From the NCBI GenBank assembly GCA_011032825.1, contig JAADJZ010000006.1, positions 1,488,001-1,552,000 on the forward strand: DNA of 64,000 bases, given 5' to 3'. The translations under genes were made by a program, and so were the position numbers. The stretch comes from Massariosphaeria phaeospora. Taxonomy: Eukaryota > Ascomycota > Dothideomycetes > Pleosporales. Below are positions 36,728 to 50,686 of the stretch, in pieces (the first letter of the stretch is position 1; each line of letters begins with the position of its first letter). Below the pieces are notes generated by a model. It had not been told where the DNA came from and did no database searches. It worked only from the letters and a program-made list of their open reading frames with translations.

Positions 36728-37714
36728 GCACGCTGGACGGCTTGGTCGCGACCCCCACACAACCACGACCAACGCACGACTGAAGATGTATCTGCTCTTC
36801 TTGTACACCTACAAGTTCTATTTACTGCGACATTCCATTTCTACAACATACACTCACAGCATTCGATATGCAATCCTTATATACGGCACGGCGCATGGGT
36901 GTTTCTCTCCATTTGTTCCTAGTTCTTTTTTTCTATTTTACCATATTTTACTACATTTACTGCGTGGGAGGTTTATTTCAGGTGGTTAGGAGCGGAGTGC
37001 GTTACGTGTAGTCTGATAGTTTCGATTTTTTCACTAGTCAATACGTATCAATACCAAATCAGATCGAATTACGTCCAGTCGCTGTGCATTTAGCTGCCCG
37101 AAACATGTCCATGCATCCGATCGATTGTCGTGTATCGCGTGCGTGCATCTGCATGAGTGTCTAGTCTGTCATTGTCTACTCACTCGCTGCGTCTTTTGGT
37201 GTACAGTACTTCAATAGCGGAGCTTACACAACCCGAGTTATCAGCCTCTCAACTTGATCGAACATGGGGCGTACTGCATTTCTTACATAATAATCACAAC
37301 GAGGTGTCAGATTATACAGCAAGTTATCTCCCTCTTACCTACCTTTCCACCACCGCATTATAGCCCCTAGGCTAGGTAATGCGATACCTTCGCCCCCAGC
37401 CCTGCAAGTAAGTACGCAGAAAAACGAAATATTCCAGCCCTCGCCAAAAAGTCGAGGAATCCCCAGCAAGAGCATCAGAACAGGTCTCGGCTAGCTCTGC
37501 GGTGCCCTGCACATGCAGTATCCGGGACACTGGATATTGCAATTTCAAACGGCAAGAGAGGAACAAGGATAAGCATTTCCGCGGTGTCTAACCAACCCAG
37601 TCTAGTACCTATTGATGCAATGATAGCCAAGACGCCGGATGCCTAGTCATGGCGTCATGCCCCCAGCCCAAAGTGGCCGAGCATGTAGGAAATGCAGGGC
37701 CGGAATGGAGGGAA
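36728..37714. other. Convergent intergenic, 987 bp
   Basis: Shared 3' region of KAR5 (+) and RIC8 (-), AT-rich between about 36800 and 37080. The short frames are unsupported. No tRNA was recognised. Confidence 0.5.
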
Positions 37715-39404
37715 TCAGTCTGAATCGTCTGGCAGCTCCTCGATACGTCCTGAGGCGTACGCTTCCTCAACGGGGTTCTTGACGTCGACGACACCAGTCG
37801 CTTTGAGACTAGTAATAACGTAAGTAAAGCCACACGAATACTATAGCGAGGAGGATTACACACCGTTCGAACAGCACAAACAACCTCTCTGCCTCTCGCT
37901 CCTTCTCCTCTTGCGTCATCGGCTCACCCTGATCCGGGGACTCCATATCGAGCCGTTGACCTGTGATTGGATTTACGGGGATGGCTTTCTCCGGGTCGGC
38001 GGTGGCGTGGGCTTCCATGGCGTTCTCTGGCATCTGGATGTTGTTTGAGAGTAGGAAGCCGGATGCAAAGCCGTAGCCGACGTTGTGGACGAACTGGGTG
38101 GCGTCTTTGCCGGAGAGCTCGAACATCATGGCGGATATGGACCCGCGGAGGCTGGGTGTCATGGCGGAGGTGGAGAGGCGGAGCAGGCGTGCCGACAGGG
38201 TGTCGGATTGGCCCAGGGGCCGGGTGCGTTCGTCGTCGGTGGGGAGGAGGAGCGACTCCATGTATTTCTTGACATTGTCGGGTGCTATTTCATATACGCG
38301 GCGGATAAGGGTCAGGACGGGGGAGATGATGTTATCAAGCTCAGGTTCCGTGTAAGCAACTATGGCGCTGTCGAGGATGTTGACAAGCTTCTCTGCATTG
38401 CAATTAGCGTCGAACTTGGGGAATACAGCGTTCATGCCCAGGAATTCAAGCTGCTGCCCCTTGTTGTCTTCCAGATCAAGGTTGATTAGCGCGTTGATGA
38501 GGTAGTTGACTGGTGCTTGAAGCGGCGGGCTGGGTATACTCCGGCGCAGCAGAATCTTGAAAATATGGGGTATGGATTTGGAAAACTGATGGCTTATGTC
38601 CGGGTAGAAGTGTGTGATGTTGAATAGGAGTTTGAGCGTCTCGGAAAGGGCCATGAGGTCCATAGGGCTCGTATGCATCTGCGAAAGCCGCCGTGCCGAT
38701 CTCGAATAGCGCTTCGCGTGCCGCGTCAAGGCTGCGTTTATGCTTTCCGCCAAGTGGTTCTCGGCTACGAGTTTTTCGTAATCGAGATCTGTCTCGTAGG
38801 TCATGAGGAAGAGTATGCGGGCGGCCAGGAACTCGTCGTCGATAGTCTCATTCTATCCAGCTATCAGCAAGTCATCCGATGGTTAGGACGCCAGGTGTAC
38901 ATACCTTCAGCCTGTCCGCGGCCTCTGGCGCATATCCCAAATCTACTAGTATCTGGCGCGTCTTCGGCACGAGGAGTTGGGCGTTTGCGATGCATCGTAG
39001 GGCTTCCTGGGAGGTTTCGGAGTTTCCACATTCAAAGGCATAGCGGCACAAGGTGTGGATGCCCTAATATCATTCAGTGCCAGATCCTTATATTCATAGC
39101 TCCGGCACATACGTCCTTGGTGAAGATCGGATCCGCATTCTCGACAGACCGGCCGTGGACTTTGAGCTGTTCAAGCAGCTGTTGTCGCTCTGTCACTTTA
39201 TAAGCGCACTGTTTCTCTTATATGCCGTGCTTGGCTCATACGCTTGACAGACAGCTTCTTTGCGTCCAGATCGCTTTTCAGGTCGGCCAGCAATTGGGTG
39301 ACTTCTTCCAGCTTCCCTAGCCGTATATCAGCAACTATGCGAGGATAGCGCGGTTCCTAAAACTGACCTTTGCTACTGCCAGGCTTAGGCTGGATTGATA
39401 ACAT
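37715..39404 (-). CDS. RIC8: Synembryn RIC8, chaperone/GEF for heterotrimeric G-alpha
   Basis: Six exons: 39404-39368, 39316-39242, 39195-39113, 39063-38905, 38852-37864 and 37808-37715 (introns 46-55 nt), 478 residues. Splicing joins ..RLKNETIDDEFLAARILFLMTYET, NLIINALINLDLED-like armadillo helices, and the tail TQEEKEREAERLFVLFERLKATGV, which are characteristic of Ric8. In filamentous fungi RIC8 assists G-alpha subunits in growth, development and virulence signalling. The tail VVDVKNPVEEAY and an acidic end (LPDDSD) resemble the phosphorylated C-terminal region of family members. The long frame read into intron 5 (FERCVILLAIV..) is an artefact. The divergent neighbour is RIF1, 842 bp away. 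Confidence 0.92.
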
Positions 39405-40246
39405 AGTCGAGATATTAAAGAGAGGGAAGACGGGCCGGCGGTGTGCTGTCGGAGTTCAGACCTCGGGACGTCCGGACGACAAGCAGGGCGCATCGAAGGC
39501 TGAGGTGGGATGCGCGCGCGAACAAGCTGACCCCGCTGCGGCCCAGTCCGCGCAAGGAAAGCACATTATGCCGGCGCAAATTCGCAACACTCGGAACGCA
39601 GGTAGCAGATGGAGGAGCGGTGAGAGGCGGGGCATCAGGAGGACGGTCTATATGAGTAGGGATGTGCTGTGGGCAGCTGCATGCGATGGCGTTGTGCATT
39701 TGGGACCACTCATGGATGTCATCTGTCTCCCACGCCTAGACTGAGCACCGACCCGTGGACGCCATGGTATCACGAGTGGGGAGGGGAGGGGTCACATTTC
39801 TATTTCAATGATTGCAGCAAGGCTATTTTGAACGAGTTTCCCCATAGATCCGAGGTCAAGGATATCTGCAAGAATGTCAATATGGCAGCTGGGAGCAAGG
39901 CGCCTCTCTCAGAGAACAGCTGCAGTAAATGCAGCATTGGCAAAACGACTGGTGTTTGTGCGGGTGGTCATGAATGCGAAACAGCGCGTACTGGACCTTG
40001 GAAGGGTTGTCGGTGGTAGGTAAACGTAGGTAAGCACTTAAGCGGACTGCGCGTTACTGTTGCCCGACGCGACGCGACTCGCGTTCCAAGGCCTCGCCTG
40101 AGCACCCAGCCATTTCACCATCCACGTCTCCGGCAGCCGCAGCCGCACCTCTTCCGTCACTCCTCATCCGCGCCCACTACCACTGCAATGCGACGACCAA
40201 TTTCTTCCTTTGTTTTCTAGTTCCTGTGATTGTTTCTAGCATAGCC
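39405..40246. promoter_or_regulatory. Divergent promoter region RIC8 / RIF1, 842 bp
   Basis: Frames of up to 124 codons exist on the plus strand but lack any similarity or codon pattern I can support. The last 150 bp before RIF1 are C/T-rich. Confidence 0.45.
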
Positions 40247-43200
40247 ATGGAGTTTCCTGCTTCCACTTCCAAATTCGAGTCTCTACCCACCCGCCCGCCT
40301 ACTCCTCCCAAAGAGGTCGAAGACACCGAGAAAGACATCAACGACACGCTGCAATTCCTGGACGACCCCTTCGGCATCAAACCTGTTGTTGGCATGGTCG
40401 CTGCTCCACCACCGTCACTGAACACGCCCTCCCAGTCGCCGTCGTCCGAGGCCCCCACACCCTCAAGCTCTGCAACCCGCATGAAGCGAGTCAATTTCCA
40501 GTTCTCGACTTGCGCTATACCCACCAACGGCTCTTCACCGCAACCGTGGACGCCCGCGAATAGCTCTCCGCTACGGCCCCTGCCGCAGACACGCGTATTG
40601 AAGCCGCTCAAGTCGATACTCAAAGCCGGATCCCCTTGCGACGAGGGCGTCTCTGCTCACCAGTTCAAGACGCTTGCCGAGATGTTAGAGTTTTCTGTAA
40701 AGCGGCTAGCCGCAGACAAATCGCGGGGTACGAAGTTGGACACCTACATGAGTTTGCAAAAGACAATGAAGGCCTACGAAGGAGTGCCTGGCCTCGAAGC
40801 CTTGTCCCAAAAGACAGGTCTACTGACCCAGTTCATACGGCGGGACCTACAAGCGATGAGCCCAACCGGGCCGGGGCTAGATTCACAGCTCATCCAGCAG
40901 GCTCTGAAGCTCTTGATGGCCATGGTCCGGATACCTGAAGCGAGGTCAGCCATGGACCACGATTTCTGCTCGTATGTTATCGACCGTAGTATCCAGGTCG
41001 CTTCGGATGGCAACATGTCAAAATCGATTGTCAACTACCATTTAGCCGTGCTTATGCAGCAAAACTTTCCGCCCATGGTTATAACGGATACTCGCGTGGA
41101 AAAGATCTTGGATGTTCTTGACACCCTTCCAGATCGCGTCTCAGGCCTCTCCGTTCTCGCCTACCGCCTACGCATCTACCGGAAACTACTCCAACAAAAG
41201 CCCAAATTGATGGCTAAACATACGGAGCGGTGGTTCAGGCATACAGTCAATGCGTTGCTTTCTAAACAGAAAGATATCAACCAGAGCGCATTGGACACGG
41301 CCCTCACTGCTGCCAAAATAGTCGGCACTGAACCTCAGGTGACCAGATCCGTCCTCTCCGTTCTTAATGGCATCACTCCTGATGGCGACACATTCGGCAG
41401 CTATATGGCAACAGAGCTGGAAGGTATGCTGACGTCGGACGCCGCGTCCGCAGTCCCTCAAGTCTGGGCTTCCATCACTATGTTACTCCGAGATTCAATG
41501 CAGGTCAGCACGTTTCTAGCCCTGAGAGACTGGCTCAAGCTCTTCGAGACATTACATTCGTCGGATAACGAGGCCGTCAAAGTCCATACCAGTGTGGCCT
41601 ATAGCTCTCTTGTGTACGCTGTGAACATCTCGCACTATACCGCACCCAGTTGGTCAAAAGTATTTCTCCAGCTTCCCAAACATCAGCTCCAAGCCCGCAA
41701 CAAATTGAGAAAGACCAGCCGGAACGCTGTCAATTCGGGGTACACATCTCTTCTGTACTACGCACTACGGCCAACAGCTTCTCACGAGCAGCTTGATCGA
41801 TACTGGCGTGAATTTGTCGCCGAGTTCTGGAAACCGTTCGTCCATTCGTCGCCGGTGCATGCGGTTGTTGCCTGCCGCGTCGTCTCGGCGCTTTTCAATG
41901 GCTCAAGGAGACCCTGGAACGAACAACGAGCACTTGACCTGAAGCCCCAGTCGATGGTGCCACGTGAAGATCTGCCTCTATTGGATCCTAAGTGGGTTCG
42001 CAAAGCCCTGGTGTCGGTACTTCAATTTGTCGAGACCTTGGTTGATGCAACACCATGGAACAAGGACATGGGAGATGACCAACCAGTCAAGATCATGTGG
42101 CTATCGCTTCTTGACTCTTTGGTCGAAGCAAGCAATAAGGAAGTCATGGCGTCCTCCGAAACGAAGGATGCTATAGCTCACATCGTCAACTCACTCCGCC
42201 ATGTTTGGGAGCGTCACACGGCTAGCCTGGCTATGACGCAGCAAAAAGAAAACGTCTGGGCAGATAAATTCTGTTTCTTATTGAACAGTGTCGTACAAAA
42301 ACTCGGCGCTATACAGTTTACAGGGAAATGCCTCACACGCAACGAAAAAGACGAGTTCGAAGTCGCACCTACTCCATCACATCGATCCCGCCATCATGGG
42401 CCTCGAGTATCGCCTCTTCTCTACTTCATTGATTTACTTGTCAATCAGTCGGAGGGGAAGCTTTCAGATCCAGTTCGACTTCGTGCTCTAAATTTGATCA
42501 TTGAACCTTGCCTGGACGTTCAGAACACTCGACTAAGCAAGCTGGAGCTGCTGAAAGACTGTTGTACTCCCATAGCGGGCTCACCCAAAGCCAGCGTGAA
42601 GCTTATTTTGTGGGCTCAGATCGGTACTCTCACGAAGTCTTGCTTGCAGGAGCCAACATCGGATTCCAATGAACGTATATCACGCCAGCTTGGTAAAGAG
42701 TATGATGTGGTTGTCGACATTCTTGCACTAGGCTCCTCGTACTTGTCGAGCAGGCCTCAAGGCCAGGACGTCTTGAGCACATTCGTCAAAACAGTGCGGA
42801 TCGAGGCTGGAGAGGGAGCAGTTATTCTTGCTGTGATCGAGAAGGTATCCGAGTTTCTTCTCAAACGGGTTCCAGAGGAAGATCACCCTGTTTATCAACC
42901 TTACGCTAGCATCCTCCTTCGCAGTCTTCCGTCTACGATCATCACACGGCGGGCACTAGAGCAGGTTAGACAGACGTTGTGGCCATCTTCTACAACAGAG
43001 CGCATTCCCAACTTTGATCCGTACCACCATTTTTACGCCACCCTCATGTCTATCGGTACGGCTGCCTATCGCGAGCTACACATTGATGTAGTGGACAGCA
43101 CCAGGGACTTCATCTCCGCACTTTCAAACTCGATCCAAAACTGTCACGTCTCCCTTCTGGCTGTGTATCTACGCAAGACTCAAGAAATGATTCGCCTCTG

Positions 43201-45655
43201 GGTCGAAGATGACGCCAGGAAACTGCACCATAAAGAGGAACCAATCAAGGATCTACAACGAGAGGTACACTCCACTTGATCGTCAATACACGGAATCGTT
43301 ACTGACTTCGCCCAGGTTGTAAGTTTATGGAGAATCATCAACGCAGCGATCGAATCCCTACCTCGAAAAGACAGCCAAACCTTGCTTCACTTAGAGCCTT
43401 TGATGACTGCCGGGTTTCTGAGTCGGCGACATAGCATTGTCAACATCTCAATTACAGCTTGGAATTCTACCTTCGGAAAAGAGGATAGCCTGCGCTACCC
43501 AGCTCAGCTCGAACAGGCTTTACGGCGCTTGAGGAATACTGCGGAAATCTGTCTGCCTTCGCTGGAAGCACAGGACGAAAACATGGTAAGAATCGTACCA
43601 GACGCTATTCTACATAAGCTAACAAGAAACCAGGATGACCGTTTATCTTTCTATGATTCTGGCGATAGTGCTATGGGATCCGCACCTGCAGTGAACAGTC
43701 CTCGCGTAAAGGAATCACCATTTAAGGTCCTCAAGTCGACACGGAAGTCCCAATCTCCAGCTCTGTCCAGTAGAAAGACTTCGCGTTCAACCGCTAAACT
43801 TCGTCTTCGTCACGATAACTCTCAGATCCAGTTTGAGCCTATCGTCTCGTCACCAACGAATCCGTTCAATCAAGAATCCCAAATTTTGACGGATCGGCAG
43901 AAGGAAATGATCGAACGCCAACGTGGTACTGCAAATATCTTTTCTAGTATCAGATCCACGTCGTCTCCAGGTGGTACCGGAACAGCTATACCTTCCACGT
44001 CGCTAGAGATACATTCCGATCCTATGAATGCCGACGAATTACCTACTGCAAACTCTTTAACTCCTTCAAAAGCTCTGGCTTCGCTAGGATCCATGGATTT
44101 CCTTGGCTCTTCACCCACACCGCAGGCCCGCAATCGCATTCCGGACATAGTCAGCGATGTTACTAGTGTAGTAACCCCAACCGCTGTGCGAACGTTCCGG
44201 CTTGACGATAATGCCGATGATCTTGGGTCTTCGCCGCCGCACTTTGAGAAAGTCACGAACTCAAAGACCAAAGACCCTGCGAGCGACATCACGAACGACA
44301 ATGTTGCCGGAGACAGTTTCGAATATAGGCAACCTGAGAGGTCATATTCCATGTCTTTCGATGACGGGACGACGATCGATGAAGATGCACCCGAACTCGA
44401 CGATGCTAGCCCGTTCGAAGCACCAAATGTACCAGATTCTGGAGAAGCTGTATTGAACATGCCAAGCTCAAATCTGGAGCAACAATTGACCGCTCAGTTT
44501 GACGCAGATATACGAGATACAACTGGGGCGGAGCCAGCAAAAGAAGTACCCAATGAGTCAAACAACATGTACATTGATGCACGATCTCAACAACAGGCCA
44601 TACCCATGACAAACATAGCACATGCCGCGGGTGATGCTGAAGTGGACGACACACAAATTGCACTCGCCATGGCTGTCACTCAGGACGAGGATGGGCAAAA
44701 CTCCAGCGACATAAGCCGTGTAGGGGACTCGTTCATCAACCTTTCTACGGACAGGCTTTCGACTGGCAAAGCCGAGGATTCGGCTCGCAGGACGCCTCGA
44801 TCATCTCGCAGTTCCGTTCTCTCTAGCCCGGCTAAATCTGAAAGCTCGAGAAAACGTAAACAAACACCTGTTGATCAAGAAAGCAAATCGAAGAAAGTCA
44901 AGAATGAGGAGGTTCAAAGACGGTCATCGTCCTTATTACTTATTGACCACGATGATGGCATACAGGACTGCATTGATGTTGCCCTGCCACCGGCCCGGAA
45001 GACTCGGAAATCTAAGGGAAGTTCGCAAAGTCCGAGCAAGAGCCAGGTGGTCGTACCCGAGACCAGTCGTAAGAGGCCTATCGGACGATCAACCTCCCTT
45101 CTCAGCCATGTCCAGACTCACTCGGAGACCGTTCTTGTCGAGGACACGCCATCACCCAAAAGAACTCGACGGACTACTCATCAAGACGTGAGCACAGCTA
45201 AAAATAGTCCACAGAGAGAGACCCAAGGCTCTCAGGTGAAACGCCTCAGCCATGTTCAGGTCACACCGAAGCGCTCATCCGAAAGGTTCTCATCCGTTCG
45301 CGGGTCATCGGTTGCAACTCAGAGTGCAGCATCAGCAAAGGACGTCCAGGATGAAGTGTCTACTGCGGGCCAGAATGCGGATGTAGTACTACAGGTGGAT
45401 GGTGACACACGTGCATCTCGTGAAACAGGACAGAGTCAATCACGACATGCCTCTGTAACCAGCACGCCCAGCCGTTCTTTCGCAGAGCGAGTCATACTCA
45501 CACCCAAGAGTATCCTGGGTCAACTCAAGAACATATTAGCAAACTGCTCTCAACTGGTGCTGGGACGCACAGAGGAGAGGGAGTTTGACGACGTGCTTTT
45601 CGATATCAGGAGGGAAGTGCATGCCGCGGGCAGGCGGGGAGAGGACGACGAGTAA
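40247..45655 (+). CDS. RIF1: Rif1-like telomere and replication-timing regulator
   Basis: Exons 40247-43264, 43316-43585 and 43634-45655 (introns 51 and 48 nt) give 1769 residues. The N-terminal ~1000 residues form the Rif1 helical-repeat (HEAT-like) domain, starting near FKTLAEMLEFSVKRLA. The disordered N-terminal tail carries both PP1-docking motif types of Rif1 proteins, RVNF (81-84) and SILK (123-126). The C-terminal ~650 residues are disordered with SP/TP sites and basic clusters (SRKRKQTP; KSKKVK) and end in a short conserved-looking helix (KSILGQLKNILANCSQLVLG). Rif1 recruits PP1 to oppose DDK at origins and controls telomere length and end-joining. The second intron is a multiple of 3, so unspliced RNA would stay in frame. 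The GTG-initiated extension from 40226 is rejected in favour of ATG 40247. Confidence 0.9.
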
Positions 45656-47471
<1,816 letters not shown>

Positions 47472-48168
47472 GGGGGCTAGAGGTGCTGCATCGGGCTGGC
47501 CGTCTCGAAGAGTCACAAGCATGGGGTAAATACAGCTTACTTTTTAGCTAATGATGCCAATGACTAGAATACATGCAATGATCGAGCGATATTCCAAGAC
47601 AATTTCTGTAGACAGTGACGTTGGCACGGCCGGCACCCCGCTGACATCATTTATTTCCAACACAGTACAAGTAGAAGACTTCGGGTTTGACAGCCTAGTA
47701 AGTTTTAGCAATTAGTAGATAGCCTAATCTTGGCTTTACAAAGAACTATTATATCTAGCATGCTAGGTATGTCTATGCAGCCTTGAATGGCTTGTAAGAG
47801 GGCACAGAGGGCAAGCTTACTCGGAGAAACTTTGCGCGAGCTGCAAGCAGCTCATAGCGGAACATGAGCCTCGTTTGTTCAGGCCTAGCTAGGAGTGCAT
47901 TGAAAATGAATTATGCCAGGGCGCCGGTGGTACGCGTAAAACAATGTGCATGGCGTCCACGAGGTGCTTTCCCCGGGGTTGTCCTCGCCGCACCTTCGTT
48001 GGTGTCAACAAACAACCCTGGAAGCGCATCGCAACCGCAGTGAATGTGGTTGCTACCTTCCGCCCGCGCGCAACAGATCTTTGTTGACACGCACCGCCTG
48101 ACGCGTTCGACCGTCCCCGCCGCTCCCCGCACATGTCTCGGTCTCGTATGTTCTTGTGATCGCAAGCA
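47472..48168. other. Intergenic, 697 bp
   Basis: It contains dispersed repeat copy E and the IKS1 promoter. No supported gene was seen. Confidence 0.55.
47688..47780 (-). repeat. Dispersed ~100-130 bp repeat, copy E
   Basis: Reverse-oriented. On the minus strand it reads tagacatacctagcatgc, tagatataatagttctttgt, aaagcc, ctatctactaattgctaaaa, and ctaggctgtcaaa. The outer GGATCGCC block found in copies A and D is not evident. Confidence 0.75.
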
Positions 48169-50340
48169 ATGGACGATCGCGAACAACACCGCAGCATGTC
48201 GCTGGTGCCGTATGTCCCCGCCGAATCGCGGGAGATTGTCTTGTATGGGTCTCCGAGTGGGCAAAGACGCCATGAGTTCCCTACTGACACATTCCACAGG
48301 CGCCACGGATCCGCAGTCGTCGTTTACGACCAGCGCTCCAAGCAGCTCTCGCTCCGCGATGCCTCCCGCTCCCACGCCGTCGAGGAGAGTTCCTGTCCCT
48401 ACTGTCACCGGCCTTACCGTGAAAACACCCCTCCAGACGCCGACGACGACGACGACGACGAGCATGACCATGAAGGACCACACGATCCGGATGCGGGGTT
48501 CGTCGACCCGGGCTATTTCCAGATGCTACGGATGAGCCAGCCGGTGTCCGCAGATGTCTCGCGGCCATCATCCCCACACAAACAGCTTGCGCCAGCGCCT
48601 ATAGGAGACCGGGGTAGTCCTCAGGCTGCCGACGGTGCCGAATTCGTGACAAGCACCCCGATTGCACCACGCCGCCATGGCATATCGGCCGGAGCATTCA
48701 GTCCAAATTACTTCAAGACATTTTTCGTCGAGGAGCGCGAACTAGGCCGAGGAGGCAAGGGCGTTGTGCTGCTCGTCCGCCATATGCTCGATGAAGTTTC
48801 GCTGGGTCAATTCGCATGCAAACGCGTTCCTGTCGGTAATAACCACGAATGGCTCGAAAAGGTCTTGATTGAGGTACAGTTGCTCCAGAATCTGTCCCAT
48901 CAGAACCTAGTTTCGTATCGGCACGTGTGGCTTGAGGACTTCCAGATCTCGAGCTTTGGACCGAGCGTACCGTGTGCCTTTATCCTGCAGCAATACTGCA
49001 ACGCCGGGGACCTGCACAAATACATTTTGGAGTCAGTCAAATTAACTGTAACCAAGGAACAGCTGAAGGAGCGCCTGCGACGCCGATCCAAGGGCCAAAT
49101 GGAGGAACCGGGCGACCTCCGGGCACCTCGACGAATGCACTTCGAGGAGATCATTTCGTTCTTCAAAGACATCACCTCTGGGCTGAATCACCTCCATGCC
49201 AATGGCTACATTCACCGAGATCTCAAACCTAGTAACTGTCTCCTACATCACACTGGAACTAACATTCGAGTCCTAGTGAGCGACTTTGGTGAAGTCCAAG
49301 TTGCGAATGTGGATCGTAAGTCGAGTGGTGCTACTGGCACTATATCGTATTGTGCACCAGAGGTGCTTCGGCAAGTAAGACCTGGCGGCCCGCTAGGGAA
49401 CTTCACTACCAAATCGGACATCTTCTCGTTGGGCATGATTGTCTACTTCATGTGTTTCGCCCGCCTACCCTACATGAATGCAGATGGTATAGACGAGGAC
49501 AACGAGGATCTGGACGAGCTTCGAGACGAAATATCAACCTGGGCAGGCTTCGACGATGAGCAGCGAACACGCTCCGACTTGCCCGACAAGCTCTACCGGT
49601 CACTCAAACATCTTCTGGCGCTAAGTCCCGACGACCGGCCTGGCACCGAGGAGATCCTACAGGTCTTCAAGTCCCCGGCCATCTTTGATGAGTTCAATGG
49701 TTTCGCAGGCCCATCCGGTCTAGACGAGTTCAGCCCCAGGATATCTAGAGCCGACACTCCCAGCCCAGCCCCTGGACAAGCGCCTAGGAAACGGAGTTCA
49801 GTGCACTACACAAGACCTGGTCGCTCTAACCTTTCTGCTACCGTAATGGACCGATCTCCAAGTCCACCATCCGAACAGACAAGCAACAGAACACCTTCTC
49901 CCCAAGACGGCTCCGTGGTTCTACGGCCTCGGAAGATCGAGGTGCCTCACCATTCGAACCCGCACGCTTCTCCCAATCGCTCCCCTCGACTGATGCTACC
50001 GCCACCTCCCCCTACCCGTCACTCGCGGATCCATCACGTCCTCCACAACCCCACGTTCATCGGTGCCACAAAAATCGCCCTATTCTGCGCAAAAGTATAC
50101 ACGCTGTTCTCGCCGTGTCAGCCCTTCGCGGCGAATCCATGGGTGGCGTATCCGCTCTTGTGTTTCGCCTCTCTCGACTACCTGTCCATCGGTGTAGGTG
50201 TCACGGTTCGCGAGCGCTACTGGGGATTGGGCGGCCTAGGTGGCTCGGGAGTGCTCTTGGTGGTTCATGTTGCTGCTGTGGCACTGATGCGCAGATCGGG
50301 TCGGCTTTGCTTGAGGGAGCTTGCTTGGGAGACTATGTAA
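48169..50340 (+). CDS. IKS1: Serine/threonine protein kinase IKS1
   Basis: A single exon of 723 residues. Near the N-terminus a CPYCHRPY segment (Cys76, Cys79) precedes an Asp run. The kinase domain spans about 185-505, with glycine loop GRGGKGVV (193-200), catalytic Lys218 in ACKR, HRDLKPSN (His349, Asp351), DFGE (Asp372) and a CAPEVL substrate-loop end. It contains a basic insert (KERLRRRSKGQ) before the catalytic loop. The C-terminal ~100 residues hold two to three hydrophobic segments (for example VAYPLLCFASLDYLSIGVGV and GGSGVLLVVHVAAVALM), so the kinase is probably membrane-anchored. The short CPYC motif and the C-terminal hydrophobic end match the fungal Iks1 family, a poorly characterised kinase named in yeast for ira1 sensitivity. 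Confidence 0.9.
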   Translation: MDDREQHRSMSLVPYVPAESREIVLYGSPSGQRRHEFPTDTFHRRHGSAVVVYDQRSKQLSLRDASRSHAVEESSCPYCHRPYRENTPPDADDDDDDEHDHEGPHDPDAGFVDPGYFQMLRMSQPVSADVSRPSSPHKQLAPAPIGDRGSPQAADGAEFVTSTPIAPRRHGISAGAFSPNYFKTFFVEERELGRGGKGVVLLVRHMLDEVSLGQFACKRVPVGNNHEWLEKVLIEVQLLQNLSHQNLVSYRHVWLEDFQISSFGPSVPCAFILQQYCNAGDLHKYILESVKLTVTKEQLKERLRRRSKGQMEEPGDLRAPRRMHFEEIISFFKDITSGLNHLHANGYIHRDLKPSNCLLHHTGTNIRVLVSDFGEVQVANVDRKSSGATGTISYCAPEVLRQVRPGGPLGNFTTKSDIFSLGMIVYFMCFARLPYMNADGIDEDNEDLDELRDEISTWAGFDDEQRTRSDLPDKLYRSLKHLLALSPDDRPGTEEILQVFKSPAIFDEFNGFAGPSGLDEFSPRISRADTPSPAPGQAPRKRSSVHYTRPGRSNLSATVMDRSPSPPSEQTSNRTPSPQDGSVVLRPRKIEVPHHSNPHASPNRSPRLMLPPPPPTRHSRIHHVLHNPTFIGATKIALFCAKVYTLFSPCQPFAANPWVAYPLLCFASLDYLSIGVGVTVRERYWGLGGLGGSGVLLVVHVAAVALMRRSGRLCLRELAWETM

Positions 50341-50374
50341 GAGATTTGAAAGTTACTCGGGCTAATGCGGCGTT

Positions 50375-50509
50375 GACGGGAAGGAATGCGCCTTCATGAT
50401 AATTTACGACGGGAAGGAATGCACCTTCACGATACCTTTATGACGGAAAGGCATGTACCTTCATGATACCTTTATGACGGGAAGGCATGCACCTTCATGA
50501 TACCTTTAT
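50375..50509 (+). repeat. 34-bp tandem repeat, four copies plus a partial
   Basis: The unit starts gacgggaaggcatgcacctt and ends catgatacctttat. Copies start at 50375 (33 bp), 50408, 50442 and 50476, with a decayed fifth start at 50510. The array begins 35 bp after the IKS1 stop. Each unit contains an imperfect palindrome (aaggcatgcacctt). Confidence 0.9.
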
Positions 50510-50686
50510 GACAGAACGGATGCCATGTATTATGTACGGCTTTATCTGGACGGGCTGTTTGTGCTCTACAGAATCGAGGCTAAGATGCCTTCAATTGAAC
50601 TCTACATTTCGTGCTTGGTTCTGGTAGTTGATGTTCGTGATGTTGCTCGATTCGTCAATTGGGAGTTTGGGGTAAGCATAACGTTA

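Noticed and set aside
39669..40019. 116-codon plus-strand frame between RIC8 and RIF1
   Set aside because: No similarity, no splice partners and its position within a divergent promoter; not called.
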